A DNA stretch of 64,000 bases from Prescottella subtropica (GCF_005434945.1 NZ_SKCH01000006.1:62001-126000); one strand, 5' to 3'; counted from the stretch's first letter, positions 17,938 through 29,713 are shown. The notes: generated by a model not told the origin, from the letters alone. Program-made: numbers and translations.

Positions 17938-19422
17938 TTACACGACCGGAGAGGCGATCGGGCCGCGCGCGGCCTCGTAGGCGGCGCCGACGCGGTACAG
18001 TCGCTCGTCGGCGAGGGCCGGGGCCATGATCTGCAGGCCGACGGGCAGTCCGTCGTCCGCGGACACGCCGGACGGCACCGACATCGCGCAGTGGCCGGCC
18101 AGGTTGGTGGGCAGCGTGCACAGGTCGGACAGGTACATCGCCAGCGGATCGTTCACCTTCTCGCCGAGCTTCCACGGCGTGAACGGGCTGGTCGGCGAGA
18201 CGAGGACGTCGACCTGCTCGTAGGCGGCGTCGAAGTCGCGGGCGATGAGCGTACGCACCTTGAGGGCCGAGCCGTAGTAGGCGTCGTAGTAGCCCGACGA
18301 CAGCGCGTAGGTGCCGATCATGATGCGGCGCTTGACTTCCTTGCCGAAACCGGCGGCGCGGGTGGCGGCCATGACCTGGTCGGCACTCATGTCGCCCTCG
18401 TCGACGCGCATGCCGTACCGCATGGCGTCGAAGCGGGCGAGGTTCGAGGACACCTCACTGGGCAGGATCAGGTAGTAGGCGGCCAGCGCGTGCTCGAAGT
18501 TGGGGCACGACACCTCGACGACCTCGGCGCCCAGGGCCGTCAGCTGCGCGACGGCTGCGTCGAACGAGGAGATGACACCGGGCTGGTAGCTGTCGGAGTG
18601 CAGTTCCTTGACCACACCGACCCGCACGCCCTTCAGGTCGCCGGACGCGCCCCGACGGGCCGCCTCCACAACCGGGCGGACCGGCTCGTTCACCGACGTG
18701 GAGTCGCGCGGATCGTAGCCGGCGATCACCTCGTGCAGCAGTGCCGTGTCGAGCACGGTGCGGCCGCACGGGCCGCCCTGGTCGAGCGACGACGCACACG
18801 CGACCAGACCGAACCGGGACACGGTGCCGTACGTGGGCTTGGTGCCGACGGTCGCGGTGACCGCGGCGGGCTGCCGGATCGAGCCGCCGGTGTCGGTGCC
18901 GATCGCCAGCGGCGCCTGGTACGACGCGAGCGCGGCCGCGCTGCCGCCGCCCGAGCCACCCGGGATGCGGGTGGTGTCCCACGGGTTACGGGTCGGCCCG
19001 TACGCGGAGTTCTCGGTGGACGAGCCCATCGCGAACTCGTCCATGTTGGTCTTGCCGAGGATCGGGATGCCGGCCTCGCGCAGCTTCGTGGTCAGGGTCG
19101 CGTCGTACGGCGACACCCAGCCCTCGAGGATCTTCGACGCGCACGTGGTCGGCATGTCGGTGGTGGTGAACAGATCCTTGAGGGCGATCGGCACGCCCGC
19201 GAGCGGCGACGCCGGCTGCTCACCGGCGGCGATCGCGGAGTCGACCTCCTTGGCCGCGACGAGCGCCTGCTCGCCGGCGATGTGCAGGAAGGCGTTCAGT
19301 TCGCCGTCGACGGCGGCGATGCGGTCGAGGTGCGCCTGCGTCGCCTCCACCGAGGAGATCTCACGCGCATGGATCTTCGACGCCAGCTCGGACGCGTCGA
19401 GACGGGTCAGATCGGTGCTCAT
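17938..19422 (-). CDS. gatA: Aspartyl/glutamyl-tRNA amidotransferase subunit A
   Basis: 494 residues, an amidase-signature enzyme that releases ammonia from glutamine for GatB. The catalytic Lys is in PIALKDLF (about residue 81), and the Ser-cisSer pair lies in GGSGGGSAA and [12 protein letters not shown]. Length is normal. The ATG at 19422 overlaps the gatC stop (ATGA), giving a coupled gatC-gatA pair read leftward. It follows the mycobacterial order gatC-gatA-(insert)-pfkA-gatB, with the insert here enlarged by the 10.5-17.9 kb block. Confidence 0.97.
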   Translation of the reverse strand: MSTDLTRLDASELASKIHAREISSVEATQAHLDRIAAVDGELNAFLHIAGEQALVAAKEVDSAIAAGEQPASPLAGVPIALKDLFTTTDMPTTCASKILEGWVSPYDATLTTKLREAGIPILGKTNMDEFAMGSSTENSAYGPTRNPWDTTRIPGGSGGGSAAALASYQAPLAIGTDTGGSIRQPAAVTATVGTKPTYGTVSRFGLVACASSLDQGGPCGRTVLDTALLHEVIAGYDPRDSTSVNEPVRPVVEAARRGASGDLKGVRVGVVKELHSDSYQPGVISSFDAAVAQLTALGAEVVEVSCPNFEHALAAYYLILPSEVSSNLARFDAMRYGMRVDEGDMSADQVMAATRAAGFGKEVKRRIMIGTYALSSGYYDAYYGSALKVRTLIARDFDAAYEQVDVLVSPTSPFTPWKLGEKVNDPLAMYLSDLCTLPTNLAGHCAMSVPSGVSADDGLPVGLQIMAPALADERLYRVGAAYEAARGPIASPVV

Positions 19423-19718
19423 TCGCCCTCTCCCAGGATCTGCGGAACGGCGAACCGATCCTGTTCGACGGCCGGGGCACCCGAGAGCGCCTGCTCCGGC
19501 GTGAGACCGGGGACGATGACGTCCGGCCGGGTCACATTCGTGATCGGGTTGGGGTTCGCGGTGGGCGGGACATCATCCGTCGCGACCTCCGCCACCGCCT
19601 TCACATGGCTGAGAATCGAATCCAGCTGACCGGCGAACTCGTCGAGTTCGGCGTCGGTCAGGGCGAGCCGGGACAGCCGGGCGAGGTGGGCGACCTCGTC
19701 ACGGGAGATGGCAGGCAC
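19419..19718 (-). CDS. gatC: Aspartyl/glutamyl-tRNA amidotransferase subunit C
   Basis: 99 residues from a GTG at 19718. This is the small GatC clamp that stabilises the GatA-GatB complex. [19 protein letters not shown] at the N-terminus is the family signature, and the central [17 protein letters not shown] matches the linker that wraps GatA. It is the promoter-proximal gene of gatCA and is divergent from the ACT-domain gene. Confidence 0.95.
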   Translation of the reverse strand: MPAISRDEVAHLARLSRLALTDAELDEFAGQLDSILSHVKAVAEVATDDVPPTANPNPITNVTRPDVIVPGLTPEQALSGAPAVEQDRFAVPQILGEGE

Positions 19719-19897
19719 CTTCGGTGACCCCTTTCAGGTCGGAGGGAACGTTCCCGACCAGCCTAGAGCGTGCCGTGATCGCCCGTGCAGCCCGTCACCC
19801 CACCGGTCGGCGCCCCGGAGTGACAGGATGGAGAGCGGCGGGGGCCGACCGGTGTCCCTTCCCGAGTGTCGAACCAGACCGAACGGAAAGGCCACCC

Positions 19898-20548
19898 GTG
19901 TCCTACCTGCTCCGCGTCCAGCTTCCCGACCGGCCCGGCAGTCTCGGCGCGCTCGCGGTCGCGCTCGGCTCCGTCGGGGCCGACATCCTGTCGCTGGACG
20001 TCGTCGAACGCGGCTCCGGATTCGCCGTCGACGACCTGGTCGTGGACGTGCAGTCCGGGTCACTGCCGGACGCCCTCATCACGGCCGCCGAGAACCTGCA
20101 GGACGTGCACGTCGACTCGATCCGCCCGTACGCCGGAATGCTCGACACGCATCGCGAACTCGAACTGATCGACCAGGTCGCCGCGGCCCGCTCCGACCGA
20201 CTGCAGGTGCTGGTCGACAACGCGCCCCGGGTGCTGCGGGTCGGCTGGTGCACGGTGATCGCCGTCGGACCGCGCGGCGCCTACCGGGTGGTGGGCAGCC
20301 CCGGCGCCCCGGAAACCCATGCCGGCGACGCCCCGTGGATGCCCCTGGAGCGGGCCGCGGTGCTCGACACCGAGGACGACTGGGTGCCGCAACTGTGGCG
20401 GGACATGGACACCGCGCTGGCCGCGGCGCCGCTCGGATCGAGCGGCAACGTGCTGCTGCTCGGCCGGCCCGGCGGCCCCGAGTTCCGCCCGTCGGAGGTG
20501 GCGCGGCTCGGCTACCTCACCGGGATCCTCGCCACCGTCCTGAACTGA
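19898..20548 (+). CDS. ACT-domain protein (Rv3013-like)
   Basis: 216 residues from a GTG at 19898, with GGAAAGG upstream. The N-terminal ACT domain (LLRVQLPDRPGSLGALAVAL) is a small-molecule, usually amino-acid, binding module. The second half (about residues 90-216) has no recognisable catalytic motif and resembles a degenerate GAF/amino-acid sensor region. Position, divergent from gatC, matches Rv3013. It is likely a regulator or sensor of amino-acid metabolism, but the partner is unknown. Three bases separate its stop from the convergent acetyltransferase gene. Confidence 0.75.
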   Translation: MSYLLRVQLPDRPGSLGALAVALGSVGADILSLDVVERGSGFAVDDLVVDVQSGSLPDALITAAENLQDVHVDSIRPYAGMLDTHRELELIDQVAAARSDRLQVLVDNAPRVLRVGWCTVIAVGPRGAYRVVGSPGAPETHAGDAPWMPLERAAVLDTEDDWVPQLWRDMDTALAAAPLGSSGNVLLLGRPGGPEFRPSEVARLGYLTGILATVLN

Positions 20549-20551
20549 CGA

Positions 20552-21040
20552 TCAGACGAGTTCACGCACCAGCGCGGTGAGTTCGACGCCGGGCACCGGC
20601 TCCCAGTTGCGCTCCGGGGCGGGTACGAACCCGTTGCGGTCGTAGATGCGGCGGGCGTCCGCCATCTGCGGCTGCGTGGAGATCACGACGGCCTGGTCGC
20701 CACGCTCGTACGCGACGTCGAGGACGTACCGCACCAGCGCGGAGCCGACGCCCTTGCCGCGGGCCGACTGCGAGACCGCCAGCATGCGGAACTCGAGCTC
20801 ACCCTTGGCCGCGACGTCCGCGAACGGGGTGCCCGGCTCGGCGATGGTCACCGAACCGACGATCTCGCCCTCGACCTCGGCGACCATGACGCGGGCCTGC
20901 TCGGCACGGACCGCGGTGTCCCGCAGGTGCTGCGCGTAGACGTCGTCCTCCGACACGAAGCCGTCACCGATGTAGACGCCGGCGGTGAGGTCGCCGATCG
21001 TGTCGAAGTCGGCGGGAGTCGCGGTACGGATATCGATCAT
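20552..21040 (-). CDS. GNAT-family N-acetyltransferase
   Basis: 162 residues. The acetyl-CoA binding motif reads LAVSQSARGKGVGSALV (motif A, R/QxxGxG/A). A typical N-terminal helix pair (TPADFDTIGDLTAGVY) and the C-terminal IYDRNGFV segment complete the fold. The substrate is unknown. It is isolated between ligA and the convergent ACT-domain gene. About 230 bp between this gene and ligA contain no feature I can recognise. Confidence 0.85.
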   Translation of the reverse strand: MIDIRTATPADFDTIGDLTAGVYIGDGFVSEDDVYAQHLRDTAVRAEQARVMVAEVEGEIVGSVTIAEPGTPFADVAAKGELEFRMLAVSQSARGKGVGSALVRYVLDVAYERGDQAVVISTQPQMADARRIYDRNGFVPAPERNWEPVPGVELTALVRELV

Positions 21041-21267
21041 GGCGTCACTATGACAGTCGACCCCGACAGCCGAAAAACCGATTCGGAATCCGGCCCGAGA
21101 CTCGCGTCACATTCCCGAGGTGTGGGATTCGCGGTCCACGCCCGGGACCTGCACACCGGCACCACGCCAACGACACCATGTCGTAGACGTGGCGTTCGTC
21201 ACGTGGACAACCCGGGCATCGGGGTGCGAAAGTTCCTGTCGCTCTGCGCTTCTGCCGGTTCCCTGCG

Positions 21268-23388
<2,121 letters not shown>

Positions 23389-23420
23389 CTATCGCAGACC
23401 GGTGACACTCCCCGGTTCGT

Positions 23421-24452
23421 TCAGCGCCGCTCGGACGGGTCCGCACCGTCGGCGAAGGCCCGGGTCAGCTCGGCCGCGGACCGCAGCGCCGCACGCGCCC
23501 GGTCGAGACTCGCCCCGGCCAGACCGCACGCCGGGGTGACGGTCACCCGCGACGCCAGCAGCGTCCGCGGGAAGCCGAGTCGGTCGAACAGTCGGGTGGC
23601 CGGTTCGGCGAGGTCCCGCCAGCCCGGCGCCGGTTCGGTCACGGCCGTCGGGACGAGGCCGAGCGCGAGGTCGACACCGGCGTCGAGGAGTTCACCGATT
23701 CCGTCGAGGTCCGCGGTGCGCAGCGTCGACACGTCGCAGCCGATCATCGTTGCGCCGCTGCGGCGCAACAGGTTCCACGGCAGCTCCGGGGCACAACAGT
23801 GGATCGCCGTCGGCGCGCCGACGGTCTCGACCGCCCGCTGCAGCAGATCGAGGGCCTCCGGTTCGGGCAGCGCCGGCGGCGGCTGCAGGATCGACACACC
23901 GGGCAGCGACCCGGCGAGGACCGCCGGCAGCGACGGCTCGTCGATCTGCACCACGACCGGGGAGCCGAGCCGGCGGGCGGCGTCGGCGGCATGGTTCGCG
24001 ACCCCCTCGGCGAGCGACTCCGTCAGATCCCGCAGGGCGCCGCGGTCGGTGAGCACCCGATGCCCGCCGAACAGTTCGACGTGCGCGGCCAACGTCAGCG
24101 GCCCGACGGCCTGCACCTTCACCGGCCGGTCGCTGCCGCGCAGCCCGGCCGTCTCCCACGCCTCCTCGAACGCGTCGAGGTCACGGGCCAGGAAATCACG
24201 CGCCGCCCGCGTGGCCGCACCGGCCCGCTGCGCCAACCGGTAGCCGGTGGTGGACGTGTCCAACGGCATGTCGACGAGCAGCGCCGCGGCCCGCCCGATC
24301 AGATCGGCACCGACCCCGCGATCCGGCAACTCCACCAGATGCGGCAGGCCGGGCAGTTCCCCGACGACGATCTCCGCGGCCGACCGCGGATCGGTGCCCG
24401 GCCACGAGCCGACCCCCGTCGCGACCCCGACGGGAACCCTCGAGTCCGTCAC
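23421..24452 (-). CDS. Methionine synthase (cobalamin-independent)-like protein, Rv3015c-like
   Basis: 343 residues from a GTG at 24452. It resembles the C-terminal catalytic half of Met[15 protein letters not shown] at the N-terminus, [14 protein letters not shown] near the middle (the core MetE QxDEP motif), [11 protein letters not shown] and VTPACGLAG near the C-terminus, which carry candidate zinc-binding His and Cys. It lacks the MetE N-terminal domain, so it is a MetE-core homologue rather than a proven methionine synthase. Its start overlaps the mnmA stop by 4 bp (GTGA), placing it last in the leftward mnmA operon. Position matches the Rv3015c region. Confidence 0.8.
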   Translation of the reverse strand: MTDSRVPVGVATGVGSWPGTDPRSAAEIVVGELPGLPHLVELPDRGVGADLIGRAAALLVDMPLDTSTTGYRLAQRAGAATRAARDFLARDLDAFEEAWETAGLRGSDRPVKVQAVGPLTLAAHVELFGGHRVLTDRGALRDLTESLAEGVANHAADAARRLGSPVVVQIDEPSLPAVLAGSLPGVSILQPPPALPEPEALDLLQRAVETVGAPTAIHCCAPELPWNLLRRSGATMIGCDVSTLRTADLDGIGELLDAGVDLALGLVPTAVTEPAPGWRDLAEPATRLFDRLGFPRTLLASRVTVTPACGLAGASLDRARAALRSAAELTRAFADGADPSERR

Positions 24453-25537
24453 GCCCGGTCCGACGAGGTGCCCGAGATGGTGCCGCTGCCGATCACGATG
24501 TCGCCCGCGCCGTCCGGCCGGTACAGGACGACGGCCTGCCCCTTCGCGACCCCGGTCAGCGGCTCGGACAACTGCACCACGATGCCGCCGTTCGTTTCCT
24601 CGACGACCGCGGGCGCGGTGCCGCCGTGCGCGCGCACCTGCACGACGCACTCGACCGGCCCCTCGGGTGCCTGACCGGACGTCCAGATCGGCCGGTCCGC
24701 GGTGATGGTCCACACGTTCAGCCGGTCCACCGAACCGACCTGCACGGTGCCGGTCTCGGGTTCGATCGCGGTGACGTAGCGGGGCTTGCCGTTCGCGGCC
24801 GGCCCCTCCACGCCGAGACCCTTGCGCTGGCCGATGGTGAAGCCGTGCACGCCCTCGTGCTGTGCGAGCACCTCACCGGTGTCGGCGTCGACGACCGCGC
24901 CGGGACGGATCCCGATCTTGGCGCCCAGGAACGCACGGGTGTCACCGGACGGGATGAAGCAGATGTCGTGGCTGTCGGGCTTGTTCGCGACGGCGAGTCC
25001 GCGGTCGGCGGCCTCGGCGCGGATCTGCTCCTTGGGGGTGTCCCCGACCGGGAACATCGCCCGCGACAACTGGTCGGCGGTGAGGACCGCGAGCACGTAC
25101 GACTGGTCCTTGTCGGCGTCGACGGCGCGGCGCAGCACCCCGTCGTCGAGGCGGGCGTAGTGCCCGGTGGCGACGGCGTCGAAGCCCAGCGCGTACGCGC
25201 GTTCCGCGAGAGCCGAGAACTTGATCTTCTCGTTGCAGCGCAGGCACGGGTTCGGCGTCTCACCGGCGGCATACGACTCGACGAAGTCGTCGATCACGTC
25301 TTCCTTGAAGCGGTCCGCGAAATCCCAGACGTAGAACGGGATCCCGAGTACGTCGGCGGCCCGCTTGGCGTCGCCGGCGTCCTCCTTGGAGCAGCAGCCC
25401 CGCGACCCGGTCCGCAAGGTGCCCGGCGCCGTGGACAGCGCCAGGTGCACCCCGACGACGTCGTGACCGGCGGCCACCGCACGCGCCGCGGCCACCGCGG
25501 AGTCGACACCGCCGCTCATCGCTGCCAGAACTCGCAT
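24449..25537 (-). CDS. mnmA: tRNA-specific 2-thiouridylase
   Basis: 362 residues. MnmA adenylates and thiolates U34 of the Lys, Glu and Gln tRNAs. The PP-loop reads [16 protein letters not shown]. The catalytic cysteines are Cys101 ([12 protein letters not shown]) and Cys193 ([12 protein letters not shown]). The central tRNA-binding and C-terminal beta-barrel domains are present. It starts in the base immediately before the cysteine desulfurase stop, with no gap. That enzyme is therefore the evident sulfur donor, and the two are presumably co-transcribed and co-translated. Confidence 0.97.
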   Translation of the reverse strand: MRVLAAMSGGVDSAVAAARAVAAGHDVVGVHLALSTAPGTLRTGSRGCCSKEDAGDAKRAADVLGIPFYVWDFADRFKEDVIDDFVESYAAGETPNPCLRCNEKIKFSALAERAYALGFDAVATGHYARLDDGVLRRAVDADKDQSYVLAVLTADQLSRAMFPVGDTPKEQIRAEAADRGLAVANKPDSHDICFIPSGDTRAFLGAKIGIRPGAVVDADTGEVLAQHEGVHGFTIGQRKGLGVEGPAANGKPRYVTAIEPETGTVQVGSVDRLNVWTITADRPIWTSGQAPEGPVECVVQVRAHGGTAPAVVEETNGGIVVQLSEPLTGVAKGQAVVLYRPDGAGDIVIGSGTISGTSSDRA

Positions 25538-26755
25538 CTACCGATTCCCTCCGTGTCGTCCCGACGCACCCGCACCGGCCAGCCCGGCGGCCCGGGCCCG
25601 TTCGATCACCTGCGGCAGCGCCGCCAGCAGCGCCTCGACGTCCCGTTCGGTCGACGTGTGCCCCAACGAGAATCGCAGCGATCCGCGTGCCACCACGGGG
25701 TCGACGCCCATCGCGGTCAGCACGTGGCTCGCGCTCGCGACCCCGGCCGTGCAGGCCGACCCGGTCGAACATTCGACCCCGGCGACGTCGAGCAGCATGA
25801 GCAGCGAGTCCCCCTCACAGCCGGGGAACGTGAAGTGCGCGTTGCCGGGAAGCCGGCCGTCTCCCGTCGCACCGTTGAGGACCGCGTCGGGCACGATACG
25901 CCGTACACCGTCGATCAGGCTGTCCCGCAACATGATCAGTTCGTCGGCCCGCTCGGCCGTCGTGATCCGCAGCGCCGCCGCGAGACCGACGATCGACGCG
26001 GTGTCCTGGGTGCCGGAGCGGACGTCGCGTTCGTGTCCACCGCCGTGCAGCAGCGGCACGCACGGCACCTGCCGGCCCAGCAGCAGCACGCCGACGCCCT
26101 GCGGTCCGCCGAGCTTGTGCCCGGCGATGCTCAGTGCCGACAGCCCGCTCGCGGCGAAATCGATCGGCAGATGCGCGGCGGCTTGGACGGCGTCCGAGTG
26201 GATCGGGACACCGTAATCGGCGGCGATCGCGGCAATGTCGGCGATGGGGTTGATCGTGCCGATCTCGTTGTTGGCCCACATGACGGTCACGAGTGCGACC
26301 TCGTCGGCGCGTCGGTCCAGCTCGGCCCGCACCGTCTCCGGGTCGACGCCGCCGTGCTCGTCGACCGGCAGCCACGTCACCTCGGCACCCTCGTGCGCGA
26401 CGAGCCATTCGACGGCGTCGAGCACCGCATGATGCTCGACGGCACTCGCGAGGATGCGGGTGCGTTTCGGGTCGGCGTCCCGCCGCGCCCAGTAGATGCC
26501 CTTGACGGCGAGGTTGTCGCTCTCGGTGCCGCCGGACGTGAAGATCACCTCGGACGGGCGGGCGCCGAGGCACGCCGCGATCGACTCACGGGACTCCTCG
26601 ATCCGGCGGCGCGCCGATCTACCCGATCCGTGCAGCGACGACGCGTTGCCCACGGTGGCGAACACCTCGGTCATCGCCTCGATCGTGGCCGGATACAGGG
26701 GGGTGGTCGCGGCGTGGTCGAGGTAGACCGCGGAACTGGGGGCAGGCGAGATCAT
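25538..26755 (-). CDS. Cysteine desulfurase (IscS/NifS type)
   Basis: 405 residues, PLP-dependent. It transfers sulfur from cysteine to an acceptor, here probably Mnm[13 protein letters not shown] opens the domain. Lys214 in [12 protein letters not shown] binds PLP, and Cys335 in STGSACTAG is the catalytic persulfide cysteine in a short group I-type loop. The ATG at 26755 is needed to include the conserved N-terminus. As a result the first 137 bp lie inside the preceding acyltransferase gene in another frame. Position matches iscS (Rv3025c), which in mycobacteria also serves tRNA thiolation and cluster repair. Confidence 0.95.
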   Translation of the reverse strand: MISPAPSSAVYLDHAATTPLYPATIEAMTEVFATVGNASSLHGSGRSARRRIEESRESIAACLGARPSEVIFTSGGTESDNLAVKGIYWARRDADPKRTRILASAVEHHAVLDAVEWLVAHEGAEVTWLPVDEHGGVDPETVRAELDRRADEVALVTVMWANNEIGTINPIADIAAIAADYGVPIHSDAVQAAAHLPIDFAASGLSALSIAGHKLGGPQGVGVLLLGRQVPCVPLLHGGGHERDVRSGTQDTASIVGLAAALRITTAERADELIMLRDSLIDGVRRIVPDAVLNGATGDGRLPGNAHFTFPGCEGDSLLMLLDVAGVECSTGSACTAGVASASHVLTAMGVDPVVARGSLRFSLGHTSTERDVEALLAALPQVIERARAAGLAGAGASGRHGGNR

Positions 26756-27602
26756 GGCCCGACCAGGATAGCCCGTCCCGCGTACCGGTCATGTCCACGG
26801 AGACGTCGGTCACCCGTCGCACGTGCCACTCGCACCGCTCGGCGAGTTCACGCCGGTCCGTCCCCGGCTGCTGTACCGGGCCGACCGTCACCGCCGCCCG
26901 CACACCCCGGCTGCGCAGGATCCGCAGCATCGACGCCCCGATGCCCTCGTCCCCGACGAAGCTCGGCCCCGTCGTCCGCACCCCGGACGCGTCGACGTAG
27001 TCGATCGACACCGGGACCACGGGCCGGCCGGAGTCGATCGCGGCCTGGAACAGTGCCGGGCGGAACCGTCCGTACGATCGTCCACACCACGTGGTGCCCT
27101 CCGGGAACGCGATCACCGTCTCCCCCGCCGCCAGCCGGTCCCGCACCACCGCGACCGTGTCCGGCAGCCGCCGCAGCCGGTCCCGTTCGATCGGGACGAC
27201 ACCGGCCCGCCGGGCCACCCCGCCGAGCAGCGGCCACGACACCAGATCGGCGCGGGCGACGAACCGTCCCGGCACGACCGCGGCGAGCACCAGCACGTCG
27301 AGCCACGAGACATGCCCGGCGACCACCAGCACTCCCCCGAAGTCCGCCGCGCCGCCGCGCACCCCGAGGCGAATCCCGATGCCCCGCAATGCCGTCCGCG
27401 CCAACACCCGATGGGCTGACGACCGCGGGCCGGCCGGCAGCAGCCGCAGCACCGGCAGCAGCACCGACGACGCCGCCACCGCGATCAACGCGAGCCACCG
27501 TCCCCAGACCGCCGCCGCCGGCACCCGGTCGGGCCGGCTCGGCAGGCACCCCGACCCGCACGGACTCACCGGCTGCCATGCATGGCCCGTGCCGTGGCTC
27601 AC
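26619..27602 (-). CDS. PlsC-type acyltransferase (Rv3026c / OlsA-like)
   Basis: 327 residues from a GTG at 27602. One or two N-terminal hydrophobic stretches precede the acyltransferase block. Motif I is [13 protein letters not shown] (a HxxxxD variant), motif II is [11 protein letters not shown], motif III is [10 protein letters not shown] and motif IV is VVPVSIDY. The enzyme esterifies an acyl chain onto lysophosphatidate or, paired with the upstream gene, lyso-ornithine lipid. The final 60 residues or so have no counterpart I recognise and run 137 bp into the desulfurase gene. An out-of-frame TGA near 26790 would end the protein at the usual place, so a past frameshift is possible. The start overlaps the upstream stop (GTGA). 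Confidence 0.8.
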   Translation of the reverse strand: MSHGTGHAWQPVSPCGSGCLPSRPDRVPAAAVWGRWLALIAVAASSVLLPVLRLLPAGPRSSAHRVLARTALRGIGIRLGVRGGAADFGGVLVVAGHVSWLDVLVLAAVVPGRFVARADLVSWPLLGGVARRAGVVPIERDRLRRLPDTVAVVRDRLAAGETVIAFPEGTTWCGRSYGRFRPALFQAAIDSGRPVVPVSIDYVDASGVRTTGPSFVGDEGIGASMLRILRSRGVRAAVTVGPVQQPGTDRRELAERCEWHVRRVTDVSVDMTGTRDGLSWSGHDLACPQFRGLPRPRRDHPPVSGHDRGDDRGVRHRGQRVVAARIG

Positions 27603-28414
27603 GCCGCAGCCTCGATCACCGCCGCCGCGCGCCGCAACCGCTCCAGATAGCGGGTGTCGGCGTCGTGCAGGCTCTGCAGCGCCACGAAGTCGGCGACCCC
27701 GAAGTCCGGGTCGTGGGCGGGCTGACCGTGGATCCGCGCCCCCAACCGCAGGTAGCCGCGCAGCAGCGGCGGCACCGCCGCACGCGGGGCCGGGGTGATG
27801 TCGTCGAGCACGCGGCCGTCGACCCGCACCGGCCGCAACGGCATCGCCCAGAGGGACGGATCGGCGGCGTGCCGGTCCAGCAGCAGGTCCCGCACCGCGC
27901 GGACGTTCGCACCGGCGACCGCACCGGGACGGTCCTGCATCGGCACCGACACACAACCCATGACGCTGTCGTGCCCGGTGAGCTGCAGGTAGTGCAGGAT
28001 CCCCGCCCACATCAGGGCCAGCACCGACCCGTTGCGGTGATCGACGTCGACGCACGCCCGCCCCATCTCCACGACCCGCCGCCCGGCCGGGTCGAGGGCG
28101 GACAGGTCGAACTCGGTGGCGGTGTAGTAGCCGCCGGCCTGGGCCGCGGCGTCGGGCGGCAACATCCGGTAGCAGCCGACGAATGCGCCGGTGCCGTTGT
28201 CCCGGACGAGCAGATGGTCACAGAACTCGTCGAAGCGGTCGGCGTCGAGCAGGTCGTCGGTACGAGACAGGACGAAGCCGGGTTCGGTGGAGAACACCCG
28301 GTACCGCAACCGCTGCGCGGCCTCGCGGTGCTCGCGGTCGGAGGAGACGATCAGGGAATAGCGCGGGGTTGTTTGCGCGGAACAGACGGTTTCGACGAAC
28401 GACGAAAGTGTCAT
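27599..28414 (-). CDS. GNAT/hemolysin-like N-acyltransferase (Rv3027c / OlsB-like)
   Basis: 271 residues of the Acetyltransf_5 (hemolysin-like) family. HREAAQRLRYRVFSTE near the N-terminus, then CDHLLVRDNGTGAFVGCYRML and VVEMGRACVDVDHRNG are typical of ornithine-lipid N-acyltransferases (OlsB), which use acyl-ACP to acylate ornithine. The next gene is a PlsC-type O-acyltransferase coupled by a 4-bp overlap. The pair has the olsB-olsA arrangement, so ornithine lipid or a related acyl-amino-acid lipid is the likely product. It heads the operon that continues through the acyltransferase, cysteine desulfurase, mnmA and the MetE-like gene. Substrate is inferred, not shown. Confidence 0.75.
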   Translation of the reverse strand: MTLSSFVETVCSAQTTPRYSLIVSSDREHREAAQRLRYRVFSTEPGFVLSRTDDLLDADRFDEFCDHLLVRDNGTGAFVGCYRMLPPDAAAQAGGYYTATEFDLSALDPAGRRVVEMGRACVDVDHRNGSVLALMWAGILHYLQLTGHDSVMGCVSVPMQDRPGAVAGANVRAVRDLLLDRHAADPSLWAMPLRPVRVDGRVLDDITPAPRAAVPPLLRGYLRLGARIHGQPAHDPDFGVADFVALQSLHDADTRYLERLRRAAAVIEAAA

Positions 28415-28488
28415 GCCAGAGGTCTACCGAGCCGGTACGGCGACCAGGCGGCGACGATGTGTCGCGTCGATGCAACTTCGGTGAACGT

Positions 28489-28566
28489 GCTGCGCGCAAG
28501 TTGACGCCGTGCGCGCGCGATTGCGCGCGCAGCACGTCAAGTCGCGCGCGGGAGCCTGTGGACAGC
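28489..28566. repeat. 78-bp direct repeat, left copy
   Basis: This block recurs at 29580-29657 with 4 mismatches in 78 positions. It contains an internal inverted repeat (TTGACG and CGTCAA around a GCGCGC-rich centre). The left copy ends 60 bp before the AbiEi-type gene. Its first bases read as a short Leu-Arg-Ala-Ser-stop, as they do in the right copy. The pair looks like the ends of a gene cassette or a duplicated hairpin element. Confidence 0.9.
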
Positions 28567-28626
28567 GCCGATGTTATCCACAGATCCCGAAACGGGTCTC
28601 GCGCAGGCGCCTGCTGACCCTCCACC

Positions 28627-29595
28627 ATGAATTCCATGACCGAGACCCCGCGACTGCTCCGCCGTAGCGACGCCCTGGCCCGCGGCTACACCGACGCCGA
28701 GATCCGGACCCTGTGCCGAACCGGAGGGCTGCGCAGACTGCGCCCCGGCGCCTACCTCGACCGCGACACCCACGCCGGACTCGAACCGTCGCAGCGGCAC
28801 CTGGAACTCGTCCGGGCGACGCTGCCGAAGGTGAGCGGAGGCGCCGTCGTCAGCCACCAGTCGGCCGCTGCCCTGCACGGGTTGCCACTGTGGCGGATCC
28901 CACTCGACCGGGTGCACGTCACGCGGGCCCGGACGTCCGGCGGTCGTCGTACTCGGCTGCTGCACTCGCACTGTGCGCCGCTGACCGATCGGGACGTCGT
29001 GGAGGCGAACGGGATCCGGGTCACCTCACTCGCCCGCACCGTCGCCGATCTGTGCCGGACGGTTCCGTTCGAGTCCGCGATCGTCGTCGGCGATGCCGCG
29101 CTCCACACCGGATCGGTGCATCCCGGCGATCTGGCGGACGCCCTGGCCTACGCCGATCGACGTCCCGGCCATCCCGCGGCGCTGCGGGCGTTCGGTTTCC
29201 TCGACGGGCGCAGCGAGAGCGTCGGCGAGTCCCGCAGTCGCGTCGCGCTCGCCGGACTGGAGGTATCGGCTCCGGAGTTGCAGGCATCGCTCCTCGACCC
29301 GGACGGCCGGTTCCTCGGGCGGGTCGACTTCCTGTTCGACGATCTCGGCGTGGTCGGCGAGTTCGACGGAAAGGTGAAGTACGGCAAGTACCTTCGCGAC
29401 GGCCAGGACCCGGGCGATGCGGTGTTCGCGGAGAAGCAGCGCGAGGACCGGATCCGCGACGCGGGGTGGGAGGTGGTGCGCTGGGTGTGGAAAGACCTCG
29501 CACGCCCGCCGGTGATCGAGGCCCGCATCCACCGGGCGATGCGCCGCGCGGCCGTCCGACCCCGCCCTCTCGGGGAGACGCTGCGCGCAAGTTGA
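28627..29595 (+). CDS. AbiEi-type winged-helix protein with DUF559/PD-(D/E)xK-like C-terminus
   Basis: 322 residues. The N-terminal half has the AbiEi antitoxin-like layout: RRSDALARGYTDAEIRTLC helix-turn-helix, RPGAYLD, then AVVSHQSAAALHGLPLW and GIRVTSLARTVADLCR. The C-terminal part carries a PD-(D/E)xK-like constellation: Glu201 (VGESRSR), Asp234 (GRVDFLFDD) and Glu245-x-Asp-x-Lys249 (EFDGKVKYG), then EKQREDRIRDAGWEVVRW as in DUF559 proteins. No AbiEii toxin gene lies beside it, so it is an orphan. It is bracketed by 78-bp direct repeats, the right one supplying its last codons. Role unknown; a defence or DNA-repair nuclease is possible. Confidence 0.8.
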   Translation: MNSMTETPRLLRRSDALARGYTDAEIRTLCRTGGLRRLRPGAYLDRDTHAGLEPSQRHLELVRATLPKVSGGAVVSHQSAAALHGLPLWRIPLDRVHVTRARTSGGRRTRLLHSHCAPLTDRDVVEANGIRVTSLARTVADLCRTVPFESAIVVGDAALHTGSVHPGDLADALAYADRRPGHPAALRAFGFLDGRSESVGESRSRVALAGLEVSAPELQASLLDPDGRFLGRVDFLFDDLGVVGEFDGKVKYGKYLRDGQDPGDAVFAEKQREDRIRDAGWEVVRWVWKDLARPPVIEARIHRAMRRAAVRPRPLGETLRAS

Positions 29596-29657
29596 CGCCG
29601 TGCGCGCACGATTGCGCGCGCGGGACGTCAAGTCGCGCGCGGGAGCCTGTGGGCAGC
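29580..29657. repeat. 78-bp direct repeat, right copy
   Basis: Second copy of the 28489-28566 repeat, 4 substitutions, no gaps. It begins 16 bp inside the AbiEi-type coding region and provides the codons Leu-Arg-Ala-Ser-stop. The two copies are 1,091 bp apart start to start. Confidence 0.9.
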
Positions 29658-29661
29658 ACGA

Positions 29662-29691
29662 CGCCCCGCCACCGAGAGCGGTGACGGGGCG
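29662..29691. terminator. Hairpin between AbiEi-type gene and etfA
   Basis: 13-bp arms (29662-29674 and 29679-29691, one mismatch, loop AGAG) sit 22 bp before the end of etfA. It probably terminates etfBA and, from the other side, the AbiEi-type gene. Confidence 0.7.
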
Positions 29692-29713
29692 ACGGTTGCC
29701 GAGCGGGGGGGCG

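Noticed and set aside
21041-21267. Possible small gene or RNA between the GNAT gene and ligA
   Set aside because: No start with ribosome site, no hairpin with terminator features, no codon bias.
24626-28504. A 1,292-codon open frame on the plus strand
   Set aside because: It is the antisense of mnmA, the cysteine desulfurase and the acyltransferases, which have clear active-site motifs; its own translation is repetitive and matches no family.
28489-29657. Direct repeats as attL/attR of an integrated element
   Set aside because: Only one gene lies between them, with no integrase and no tRNA target; a cassette or hairpin duplication is as likely, so no attachment-site call was made.
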